From Streptomyces achromogenes (GTDB lineage: Bacteria; Actinomycetota; Actinomycetes; Streptomycetales; Streptomycetaceae): a stretch of DNA of 64,000 nt. Below, piece by piece: positions 1 through 6,279 of the stretch. The notes beneath the pieces were generated by a model, which saw only the letters and a program-made list of their open reading frames with translations, was not told the DNA's origin and ran no database searches. Both the position numbers and the translations under genes were made by a program. Positions within the stretch are counted from its first letter, which is position 1, and each line of letters begins with the position of its first letter. Location of the stretch: positions 3,224,001-3,288,000 of the forward strand of contig NZ_JAUSYH010000001.1 in NCBI RefSeq assembly GCF_030816715.1. The letters are read 5' to 3'.

Positions 1-147
1 GTCGTCGAGCTGGGCTAGCAGTTCGTCGCGGTTGGCACGTGCGCGCGGGGCCCCTGTCAGGGGTAGCGGGAAGCGTGCGGCGGCGACACGGTCGCGCAGG
101 GCGGAGAGTGCGTCGAGCAGCTGAGGCCTTACGTCCAAGGTCACCAC
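1..147 (-). CDS. Dynamin-like GTPase, N-terminal fragment (cut by window edge)
   Basis: Only the first 49 codons are visible, read leftwards from a GTG at 145-147; GTG at 142-144 and TTG at 136-138 are alternative starts and none has a convincing Shine-Dalgarno. The visible protein begins [18 protein letters not shown] and continues as a charged amphipathic helix. I recall this N-terminus from Streptomyces proteins annotated as dynamin-family GTPases, which couple GTP hydrolysis to membrane remodelling during sporulation septation. The P-loop and other G motifs would lie outside the window, so the assignment rests on recalled similarity of the N-terminus alone. Confidence 0.5.
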   Translation of the reverse strand, partial: MVTLDVRPQLLDALSALRDRVAAARFPLPLTGAPRARANRDELLAQLDD

Positions 148-467
148 ACGCGAAGAATGCCCAATTTTAGGGGATTTATGAAGCATATAGGCATGTCTGC
201 GCGCCGATAGGACACAAGGGACGGAAGGCGCGAGAGGGACAGAGGCACAGCGCAGGCATAACGAGTGCACAACACCCGTGGCCGGGGACGCCAAAAGCGG
301 TGCACGATTCGCACCTGCCTGCGATTATCGGGACCGCTTCACCGAACCTCCACATTGAGCCACGGAGGCGAAGCAACCGGGACAAGGAACCGGGAGCCCT
401 ATCCTTGTCCCCGGCAACGTCACGGATCAGCCCACACCCGGGCAGCACGTACGAGGCCACCACACCG
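148..467. promoter_or_regulatory. Intergenic region between GTPase gene and tRNA-Arg
   Basis: This 320-base stretch separates the leftward GTPase gene from the rightward tRNA. It contains an AT-richer patch at about 160-195, which is where divergent promoters would be expected. I see no codon-biased reading frame, repeat or clear hairpin in it. The small open frames across it also run through the tRNA and are not credible genes. Confidence 0.4.
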
Positions 468-540
468 GCCCCCGTAGCTCAGTGGATAGAGCAGGCGCCT
501 TCTAAGCGCTTGGCCGCAGGTTCGAGTCCTGCCGGGGGCG
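468..540 (+). tRNA. tRNA-Arg(UCU)
   Basis: A full cloverleaf can be folded by hand. The acceptor stem is GCCCCCG (468-474) with CGGGGGC (533-539) and discriminator G540. The D stem is GCTC/GAGC (477-480, 489-492). The anticodon stem GGCGC/GCGCT encloses loop 499-505 with anticodon TCT at 501-503. The T stem GCAGG/CCTGC (516-520, 528-532) encloses TTCGAGT. No CCA is encoded. The anticodon reads AGA, a rare arginine codon in such a GC-rich genome. A terminator follows directly. Confidence 0.95.
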
Positions 541-549
541 CAAGTCTCC

Positions 550-574
550 GCCCTCCCCGTGGGAGGGCGTTTTT
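550..574 (+). terminator. Rho-independent terminator of tRNA-Arg
   Basis: The inverted repeat GCCCTCC (550-556) / GGAGGGC (562-568) with a short CCGT-type loop is followed by a run of T at 570-574. It lies 10 bases after the tRNA 3' end and is the most canonical intrinsic terminator in the window. Confidence 0.85.
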
Positions 575-607
575 GCTGGCCAGAGCATGTTTCACTCGAA
601 CGACGAA

Positions 608-648
608 GCCCCGGACTCTCCCCGACGATCACGGGGAGAGTCCGGGGC
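608..648. terminator. 16-bp hairpin, probable terminator
   Basis: A perfect 16-bp inverted repeat (608-623 with 633-648) surrounds a 9-base loop. It has no T tract, as is common for streptomycete terminators. It lies between the plus-strand tRNA and the end of the minus-strand phosphopantetheinyl transferase gene and so could stop transcription from the latter. Confidence 0.6.
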
Positions 649-796
649 CGTCCGGCTGTCACCGGGTTCTCGCGGGTGGCCCAGCCGAATACGTGTCGAA
701 GTTCTCGGCGAAGCTCTCGGCGAAGAGCCTCACGCTCGCCCACGGGCGCGTATGCGGACCGTGGACCTGCCCGTAGGACGGCCGCTCCACCGGCGT

Positions 797-1576
797 TCAG
801 CAGCCGTGGGCGGCGAGCGTCGCCGAGCCGTCGCGGGGGACGACCCGTACGTCTCCCGGCCCGCTCACCGCGCCACCCGGCCCGGGCCCCGTCGCAGGTG
901 CTACCACCGCCACCGTCGACGGGTGAACGCCGTCGACGAGCAGGTCCGCCATCCGCAGGTCGGCCGGGTGGCGTTCGGGAGGGACGGTCGGCGGGGGCGG
1001 CCAGGCGAGCACGGCCGGGGGCGCTTCGGGCGGCGAGACCTCCAGGCCGCGCAGCGGCATGCGCAGGCCCATGCCGAGGGCCTTCAGCACGGCTTCCTTC
1101 CTGGTCCAGACGCGCAGGAAGGCCGGGCGGCGCTGGGCGGGGGGCAGGGCGTGGAGGGCGGCGAGCTCGGTCCCGGACAGTGCGGTCCGTGCGGCGCCCT
1201 CGACGTCGAGAGGCGCCTCGCCGTCCTCGACGTCCAGGCCCACGGCTCCGTCCGAGGACACCGCCACGCCGATGAGCGCGCCGCTGTGGGTCACCGAGAA
1301 GTCGTACGGCGCAGGGGCGCCCGGCATGTCGAGCCGGACCTTTCCGTGCGGTCCACCGCAGCGGGGACAGACACGCCGCAACGGCACGTCCGCCGGGGGG
1401 AGGCCGAGCAGTTCGCCCAGGAGCACACGGCTCAGGGCGCAGCCGACGAGGAAGCGGGCCCGGTCGGCCGGGGCGGCGGTCTCGTCGTGACGGCCGCGCT
1501 CCACGGGATCGAGGAGCGTCAGCAGATCCGCGCGGGCGTCGCCGAGGCGCGCCCACGCGACCTGCACGGAGATCAC
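797..1576 (-). CDS. Sfp-type 4'-phosphopantetheinyl transferase
   Basis: The predicted 259-residue protein transfers the phosphopantetheine arm of coenzyme A to a serine of a carrier protein. The Sfp-family signatures are present: FSVTHSG at about residues 93-99, the Mg-binding GLDVE at 113-117 (usual form GVDIE), and WTRKEAVLKALG starting at W157 (usual WxxKEAxxK). A CPRCGGPHGK segment near 70-79 is the usual conserved stretch of Sfp enzymes. Length is normal for the family. It lies 29 bases downstream of the speD-like gene on the same strand, so the two probably form one transcript. An acyl carrier protein gene at 5379-5654, in the facing arm of the same cluster, is its most likely substrate. 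It could also activate unlinked polyketide or peptide carrier proteins. Confidence 0.85.
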   Translation of the reverse strand: MISVQVAWARLGDARADLLTLLDPVERGRHDETAAPADRARFLVGCALSRVLLGELLGLPPADVPLRRVCPRCGGPHGKVRLDMPGAPAPYDFSVTHSGALIGVAVSSDGAVGLDVEDGEAPLDVEGAARTALSGTELAALHALPPAQRRPAFLRVWTRKEAVLKALGMGLRMPLRGLEVSPPEAPPAVLAWPPPPTVPPERHPADLRMADLLVDGVHPSTVAVVAPATGPGPGGAVSGPGDVRVVPRDGSATLAAHGC

Positions 1577-1605
1577 GGGCCCGGTACCGGAGGGATGGGA
1601 ACGGG

Positions 1606-1986
1606 TCAGTGCACGGCGCGCAGCATGCGCGTGACGTTGATCCGCGTCGGGGAGAGGCCGAGTTCCACGCTCTGCATCATCCGCTCGCCGTTCAGCCGGC
1701 CGTAGGCGAGGAGATCCACGTTGGCCAGGCTGAATTCGGGCCAGGTGTGAATGCTCAGATGCGATGCGGAAAGCAGCAGAATAGCGGTGACGGCACCGTT
1801 CGGGAAAACGTGCGACGCCTCACCGAGAACCGTTGCGTTCCCCTTTTCGGCGGCCGTGCGCAGCACCTGGAGGAGGCGCTCCTCGTCGGTCAGGATGCTG
1901 TGATCGCTCACCCATACGTCGACCGCATAAGAGCACAGATCGTCGACGTTTATACCCTCGGTGGCGAGGTTGGCGGAGTTGGTCAT
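1606..1986 (-). CDS. speD: SpeD-like pyruvoyl decarboxylase lacking the usual catalytic Cys
   Basis: The 126-residue protein resembles bacterial class 1b S-adenosylmethionine decarboxylase proenzymes, which self-cleave to make a pyruvoyl group. The core motif SASHLSIHTWPE (73-84) aligns with the family motif ESHLTIHTWPE, placing the cleavage/pyruvoyl serine at S75 and the processing histidine at H80. Two usually invariant residues differ. The Glu before the cleavage Ser is Ala74, and the catalytic Cys of the FTCG motif (Cys83 in T. maritima) is Tyr95. Cleavage may therefore persist while substrate or chemistry differs; some SpeD homologues are known to decarboxylate arginine or ornithine. Its partner genes suggest supply of an aminopropyl donor or an amine substrate. 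The ATG at 1984-1986 has no close Shine-Dalgarno; an AAAGGAG lies about 30 bases further upstream. Confidence 0.75.
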   Translation of the reverse strand: MTNSANLATEGINVDDLCSYAVDVWVSDHSILTDEERLLQVLRTAAEKGNATVLGEASHVFPNGAVTAILLLSASHLSIHTWPEFSLANVDLLAYGRLNGERMMQSVELGLSPTRINVTRMLRAVH

Positions 1987-2404
1987 GGGGAACCGGGGGT
2001 GGCGAACTGCTTCCCCCGTCTCCTTTCACATAGGCGCTCGGTGGCCCCCAGCGTAGCATCCGGGATGCCCTACGGCTCCCGCACGCCCTCTGTCAAGGGG
2101 GTCCGGGGCCACTCGGGGCATTCCGGCATCAATTCACCCGGGCCGTTGCGCAAGCCATTGCGGAAGCCATTGCGGAGACAATTTCGGAAGCCGTTACGGA
2201 TTTATTCACCCGACCCGTCCGGCAACTCTTCGAAAAGCCTGCGACACCGCTGACGAAACACCTCGGGAAACATTTCTCCAGTAACCCCTCCGTGCCGCGT
2301 TGCCCCGCTGTTTCCACAGGGCGGGAGTGGGTCCGGCCGGTCGCCTACCGGCCCGTATACTGGATGTTCCCGCAATCCACCGTCAGCTTGCCTGGAGCAG
2401 CATT
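1987..2404. promoter_or_regulatory. Divergent intergenic region of the polyamine/ACP cluster
   Basis: This 418-base region separates the leftward speD/PPTase arm from the rightward bpsA/fkbH/ACP arm and must hold promoters for both. It includes an AT-richer block at about 2125-2285 containing five 12-base direct repeats (listed separately). The last bases carry the Shine-Dalgarno GGAG at 2394-2397 for the GTG start at 2405. The open frame starting at 2300 extends into it but lacks codon bias there. Confidence 0.5.
2140..2199. repeat. Five 12-bp direct repeats in divergent promoter region
   Basis: Five contiguous 12-base units follow each other: gggccgttgcgc (2140), aagccattgcgg (2152), aagccattgcgg (2164), agacaatttcgg (2176) and aagccgttacgg (2188). 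Units two and three are identical and the others keep the spacing and most positions. Regular repeats between divergent genes are typical of multimeric regulator binding sites, though the 12-base period is slightly longer than a DNA turn. Confidence 0.6.
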
Positions 2405-4291
2405 GTGACCAACGCGCGTCGGCACCCTGGGAGCAGCACCGCCGAATCCGTGCCCGCCGAGTCCGTGCTCACGGAAGTCGCGGACGCCGTCCGCCTCCAG
2501 GAGGGTCCGCCGGGAGTGCGGTCCGTCCTGCGCGCCCTGCGCCGGCTGGCCCCCGCCTCCACCAAGGACCTCAGCCGGGCCACCGGACTGCCCGTCCCGA
2601 TCGTCGCCGCACTGGGGAACGAGCTGCGCCGGCGCGGCATCGTCACCACGCAGCGCCCGTCGCGGCTGACCGAGGCCGGTCAGGAGCTCGTCGCCCGGCT
2701 CGGCATGGACCTCGTCCTCGACGCCACCTGCCGTGCCTGCGACGGACGCGAACTGGTCATCCCCGATGTGCTGGACGAGGCCGTACGGCGGCTGCGCGCG
2801 CTGATGGAGTCGGGTCCCGCCGCCGACATGGCGATCGACCAGTCGCACTGCACGGCCGAGACCAAGGTCCGCCGGGTGCTCGCGCTGCTCACGGCCGGCG
2901 CGCTGCCGGGCGGCTCGCTCCTGCTGGTCGGGGACGACGACCTGATCTCGCTCGCCGTCGCGGTGGTGGGCGACGTGCTCGGCGGCCCGATCGTGGCGCA
3001 GGTCACCGTCGTGGACATCTCCGAGGAGATCCTCGACCACATCCGGAAGACGGCGGCCGGTCTCGGCACGCGCGTGGAGACGGTCCGGCACGACCTGCGG
3101 CTTCCGCTGCCCGCCGCGCTGCACGGGCAGCACGACGTGGCCATGACCGACCCGCCGTACACCCCGGAGGGCGCCCGGCTCTTCCTCTCCCGCGCAGTGG
3201 AGGGCCTGCGGCCCGGTCCGGCGCACAGCGTCTTCTTCTCCTTCGGCGGCAAGAGCCCGGACGAGATGCTCGAGGTGCAGCGGGAGATCATGGCGCTCGG
3301 CCTGGTCACCAACGGCTACATCCGCAACTTCAACGAGTACGAGGGCAGCGGCATCCTCGGCGGCGTCGGCTTCTTCCAGCACCTGCTGACGACCACCTCG
3401 ACGGCCCCCTCGCACCTGGGCGAGTTCAGCGGCCCCCTCTACACGGGCGACAAGCGGACCCGGCAGCGCGAGTACACCTGCGCGGCGTGCGACGCCCGGA
3501 TCCGCGTCGGCCCCGGCGCCCGCTGGACGTCGGTGGCCGCCCTGCGCGCCGACGGCTGCCCGAACTGCGGCAAGGGGCCCTTCCGCCCCGGCCGCCTGGT
3601 CCCGGCCGAGGAACCGGCGCCCGCGTCCGCCCCGCAGGACGCGGCCCCCGCCCCGACGCCCGTCGCGGCACCGGAGTCCGTCGCGGCACCGGAGCCCGCA
3701 CCCGTCGTCGCCGCCCCGGCTCCGGCGCCCACCCCCGCCCCCGCCTCCCCCTCCGGACGCGTCCACGGCTGGCGCCCGCCGAACGACGACGACCGGGCCG
3801 CCCTCGCCGACCGGGCGCAGCCCTACGTCACCCGTCAGGCCGACGAGCGCGATCTGCCGGCCATCGGACGGTTCGAGGCGGAGATCGCCCGGGTCTCCTT
3901 CGGCGAGGACGCCATCGACGACCCCGAGCGCTGGGCGGCCCGGCTCGGCCGTGCCATGGAGAAGTCGAAGGAGGGCATGATCGTCGCCCATGGGCCGGGC
4001 GAGGAGCCCGTCGGCTGGTGCTGGGTGAGCATCAACCAGAACGCGATGACCGGCGACCGCTACGCCAACTTCCGCTCCCTCGCGGTGTCCCCCGTCGACA
4101 ACCGCAGCGACGTCGCGGAACTCCTGCTCACGGCGGGCCTGGAGTTCTGCCTGGCGAACGGCATCACCGAGGTCGTCGGCCGGGTGCACGTGGGCAACGT
4201 CCCGATGCGCACGGTCTACCGCAAGTTCGGCTTCGACCCCACCAGCCTGGCGATGAAGCTGTTCCTGCCGGAGAAGGACGGCGTCCGATGA
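2405..4291 (+). CDS. Branched-chain polyamine synthase (BpsA-like) fused to zinc ribbon and GNAT domain
   Basis: The 628-residue protein starts at GTG 2405, chosen because GGAG lies 7 bases upstream. Domains in order are: a winged-helix-like segment (about 25-100); a BpsA/DUF43-type aminopropyltransferase domain (about 105-335) with GDDD at 176-179, the acidic DIS at 204-206, TDPPYT at 248-253 and GGVGFFQHLL near 319-328; a zinc ribbon with CxxC pairs at 359-362 and 385-388; a Pro/Ala-rich linker (about 400-460); and a GNAT acetyltransferase domain (about 470-625). Archaeal and thermophile BpsA transfers aminopropyl groups from decarboxylated SAM to spermidine, making branched polyamines. I infer aminopropylation of an amine followed by acylation by the GNAT domain. 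Its stop overlaps the next gene's ATG. The fusion is unusual and its substrate is unknown. Confidence 0.8.
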   Translation: MTNARRHPGSSTAESVPAESVLTEVADAVRLQEGPPGVRSVLRALRRLAPASTKDLSRATGLPVPIVAALGNELRRRGIVTTQRPSRLTEAGQELVARLGMDLVLDATCRACDGRELVIPDVLDEAVRRLRALMESGPAADMAIDQSHCTAETKVRRVLALLTAGALPGGSLLLVGDDDLISLAVAVVGDVLGGPIVAQVTVVDISEEILDHIRKTAAGLGTRVETVRHDLRLPLPAALHGQHDVAMTDPPYTPEGARLFLSRAVEGLRPGPAHSVFFSFGGKSPDEMLEVQREIMALGLVTNGYIRNFNEYEGSGILGGVGFFQHLLTTTSTAPSHLGEFSGPLYTGDKRTRQREYTCAACDARIRVGPGARWTSVAALRADGCPNCGKGPFRPGRLVPAEEPAPASAPQDAAPAPTPVAAPESVAAPEPAPVVAAPAPAPTPAPASPSGRVHGWRPPNDDDRAALADRAQPYVTRQADERDLPAIGRFEAEIARVSFGEDAIDDPERWAARLGRAMEKSKEGMIVAHGPGEEPVGWCWVSINQNAMTGDRYANFRSLAVSPVDNRSDVAELLLTAGLEFCLANGITEVVGRVHVGNVPMRTVYRKFGFDPTSLAMKLFLPEKDGVR

Positions 4292-5382
4292 GCGGCACGG
4301 AGGGCTTCGACCCCGACCGGGTCAAGTGCGTCGTCTGGGACCTCGACGGCACGCTGTGGGACGAGATCGCCGTCGAGTCGGCCACGGACGCGCTGCCCGT
4401 GCCCCGCCCCCGGATGCTCGCCGCGATCGACGCGCTGGCGGACCGCGGCGTGCTGAGCAGCATCGCCAGCCGCAGCGCGCCCTCGGTTCTGGGCCGGCTG
4501 GACGACGTGCCCGGCCTGCGGGCGCGCTTCCTCGCCCCGCAGGTCTCCTGGCAGGACAAGAGCGAGTCGCTGCGCGCGATCGCGAAGGACCTCGGCATCG
4601 CGGTGGAGGCCCTGCTCCTGGTCGACGACTCGCCCTACGAGCGCGCCGAGGTCGAGGCCCTGCTGCCCGGCGTGCGCACCCTCGACCCCGCGGAGGTGCC
4701 CGCGCTGCTGGCCGCCTTCGAGGGCCGCGAGGAGACCCCCGAGTCCCGCGCGCGCGTGCACCGCTACCGCACCGAGGAGACCCGCCGGGCCGAAGCCGAA
4801 CGCTTCCGGGGCACCCGCGAGGAGTTCCTGCGCCGGTGCGGCATGCGCCTCACCGTCGGCGCCGCCATGCCCGAGGAGATCCCGCGCGCGCTGGAGCTCG
4901 CCGCCCGCACACACCGGCTGAACTCCTCCGGCCTCACCCCCGACCGGCTGCGCGAGCTGGCCGGCTCGGCCGGACACGAGCTGTTCACGGCCGCCATGAC
5001 GGACCGTTTCGGCGACTACGGCGTCATCGGCGCCGCCCTCGTCGACGGCACCGCTCCCGCCGTCCGGTCCGTGCCGCTGCTGGCCCTCTCCTGCCGGGTG
5101 GCCGGGCGGGGTGCGGCGGCCGCCTTCCTGTTCCGGCTGATGGAGCGCTCCCGCGCGGCCGGCGCCGAGGAGTTCCGGGTGACGCTGCGCCCGACGGACG
5201 CCAACCTCGAGATGCGCATGCTGCTCCGCCAGGCGGGCCTGCGCCGCACGGACGACACCGCCGACACCGCCGACACCGCCGACACCGCCGCGGGCGCGGT
5301 CCTCGGCAGGTCCCTGCACGGCGACCTGCCCGAGCCCCCCGCATGGCTGCACGTATCCGACCGAGAGGACACCGAGGCGTGA
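4288..5382 (+). CDS. FkbH-like HAD-family protein (glyceryl-ACP type)
   Basis: The 364-residue product has an N-terminal HAD phosphatase motif WDLDGTLW (residues 17-24, nucleophile D18) and a C-terminal acyltransferase-like half carrying HRLNSSG and FGDYGVIG, the two signatures typical of FkbH proteins. Characterised FkbH enzymes dephosphorylate 1,3-bisphosphoglycerate and load the glyceryl unit onto a discrete acyl carrier protein, giving C3 starter or extender units such as methoxymalonyl-ACP precursors. The gene overlaps its neighbours on both sides (ATGA at 4288, GTGA at 5379), so translation is probably coupled with the polyamine synthase and the ACP. No polyketide synthase or tetronate genes accompany it here. 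Near the C-terminus the chain carries four DTA repeats in a probably disordered loop. Confidence 0.82.
   Translation: MSGTEGFDPDRVKCVVWDLDGTLWDEIAVESATDALPVPRPRMLAAIDALADRGVLSSIASRSAPSVLGRLDDVPGLRARFLAPQVSWQDKSESLRAIAKDLGIAVEALLLVDDSPYERAEVEALLPGVRTLDPAEVPALLAAFEGREETPESRARVHRYRTEETRRAEAERFRGTREEFLRRCGMRLTVGAAMPEEIPRALELAARTHRLNSSGLTPDRLRELAGSAGHELFTAAMTDRFGDYGVIGAALVDGTAPAVRSVPLLALSCRVAGRGAAAAFLFRLMERSRAAGAEEFRVTLRPTDANLEMRMLLRQAGLRRTDDTADTADTADTAAGAVLGRSLHGDLPEPPAWLHVSDREDTEA
5254..5289 (+). repeat. Four 9-bp tandem repeats inside fkbH-like gene
   Basis: Four perfect copies of gacaccgcc follow each other at 5254, 5263, 5272 and 5281, adding DTA triplets near the protein C-terminus. The unit is a multiple of three, so copy-number change would keep the reading frame. 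Confidence 0.85.
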
Positions 5383-5654
5383 GCGACACCCCGGACCGGG
5401 CCGCGGTGGAACGGGAGATCCGTTCGATGATCGCCGAGGCCGCCCGACTGGACGAGACCTTCGTCGCGGAACTCCCCCCCGACGCCGACCTGTTCGGTCC
5501 GCGCATCGGCCTCACCTCGTTGGCCGGCGTCGCCCTTCTGGGCGCGGTCGACCGGCGTTACGGCGTCGACGTGGCCGCGCTGGACCTGAGCCTGGACAGT
5601 CTGCAGTCCATAGCGACCCTGGCCGACTTCGTCGCGGCGTGCCTGCGGTCGTAG
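5379..5654 (+). CDS. Acyl carrier protein
   Basis: The 91-residue acidic protein starts at GTG 5379, overlapping the fkbH stop by four bases. It has carrier-protein size and helix pattern, and the attachment motif reads GLTSLAG (44-50), with S47 the expected phosphopantetheine site in place of the common DSL sequence. Its partner FkbH-like protein presumably loads it with a glycerate-derived unit, and the Sfp-type transferase at 797-1576 presumably converts it to the holo form. It is the last gene of the plus-strand arm. The acyl group could be handed to the GNAT domain of the upstream fusion protein, but that is inference. Confidence 0.82.
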   Translation: MSDTPDRAAVEREIRSMIAEAARLDETFVAELPPDADLFGPRIGLTSLAGVALLGAVDRRYGVDVAALDLSLDSLQSIATLADFVAACLRS

Positions 5655-5713
5655 TGGCTAGCCACCCGTCTGTACTACTCCCTGTTCAAAAAGGGTGATC
5701 CGTACGGACGCCC

Positions 5714-5741
5714 CGTGACCGGTCGGGGGCGGCGGCGTTGA
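5714..5741 (+). promoter_or_regulatory. Candidate sigma-BldN promoter of the first chaplin
   Basis: CGTGAC (5714-5719) and CGTTGA (5736-5741) are separated by 16 bases, one mismatch from the CGTAAC-N16-CGTTGA pattern I recall for sigma-BldN promoters. It lies 60 bases before the chaplin start codon. BldN is known to control chaplin and rodlin genes in Streptomyces. Confidence 0.45.
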
Positions 5742-5801
5742 ACGGGGCGTGCGGCTGCGCCCCCTGCCGCCGCACGTACCGAATCACTTAAGGAGAACGT
5801 G

Positions 5802-6125
5802 ATGTCTCGCATCGCGAAGGTCGCCGCTGTTGCCCTCGGCACCAGCGCCGTGGTGGTCAGCGGAGCCGGCCTGGCCATGGCGGACGCGGGTGCGCAGGGC
5901 GCGGCCGTGGGCTCGCCGGGTGTCGTGTCGGGCAACGTCGTCCAGGTTCCGATCAACATCCCGGTCAACGTCTGCGGCAACACCATCAGCGTCATCGGCC
6001 TGCTGAACCCGGCCTTCGGCAACACCTGCGCCAACGTCGGCGGCGACCACCACGACAAGGGTGGCGACCACCACGACAAGGGCGGCGACAAGCACGGCCA
6101 CGGCGGCAGCGGTTACGGCGGCTGA
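5802..6125 (+). CDS. chpG: Short chaplin with His/Gly-rich tail (ChpG-like)
   Basis: The 107-residue precursor has a signal peptide ending around AMA-DAG, then one chaplin domain beginning GSPGVVSGNVVQVPINIPVN with two cysteines (in VNVCGN and GNTCAN). Chaplins assemble into amyloid-like films that make aerial hyphae and spores hydrophobic. ATG 5802 is preferred over the GTG three bases earlier because AGGAG lies at 5791-5795. Unlike standard short chaplins, which end soon after the second cysteine, this one continues with HHDKGGD-type repeats and a Gly-rich end, giving many histidines. It converges on the tyrosinase genes, the arrangement found around chpG in S. coelicolor. A candidate BldN promoter lies upstream. 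Confidence 0.9.
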   Translation: MSRIAKVAAVALGTSAVVVSGAGLAMADAGAQGAAVGSPGVVSGNVVQVPINIPVNVCGNTISVIGLLNPAFGNTCANVGGDHHDKGGDHHDKGGDKHGHGGSGYGG

Positions 6126-6195
6126 GCAGTCGTCCGTACGCCTCCCGCGTACACCGGGTCGTACATCCCGGTCGTACGCACCGTATGCACCACCA

Positions 6196-6230
6196 GGAGA
6201 GCCCCGGCACCTCGAGCGCCGGGGCTCTCC
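6196..6230. terminator. Bidirectional terminator between chaplin and melC2
   Basis: A perfect 13-bp inverted repeat (6196-6208 with 6218-6230) encloses a 9-base loop midway between two convergent genes, so it probably stops transcription from both sides. Confidence 0.75.
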
Positions 6231-6279
6231 CCCTGTCCCCCTGCCGTGCCCCGGTAACCGAGGGCCCGGGCCGGGGGCG

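Noticed and set aside
468..540. tRNA-Arg as an attachment site of an integrated element
   Set aside because: No integrase and no second copy of the tRNA 3' end was found in the window; kept only as a low-interest possibility.
420..1556. A 378-codon minus-strand frame over the tRNA and transferase
   Set aside because: It overlaps the tRNA and the terminator and has the composition of a shadow frame.
2300..2404. Upstream extension of the polyamine synthase from 2300
   Set aside because: The extension lacks codon bias and a ribosome site; GTG 2405 has GGAG at a suitable distance.
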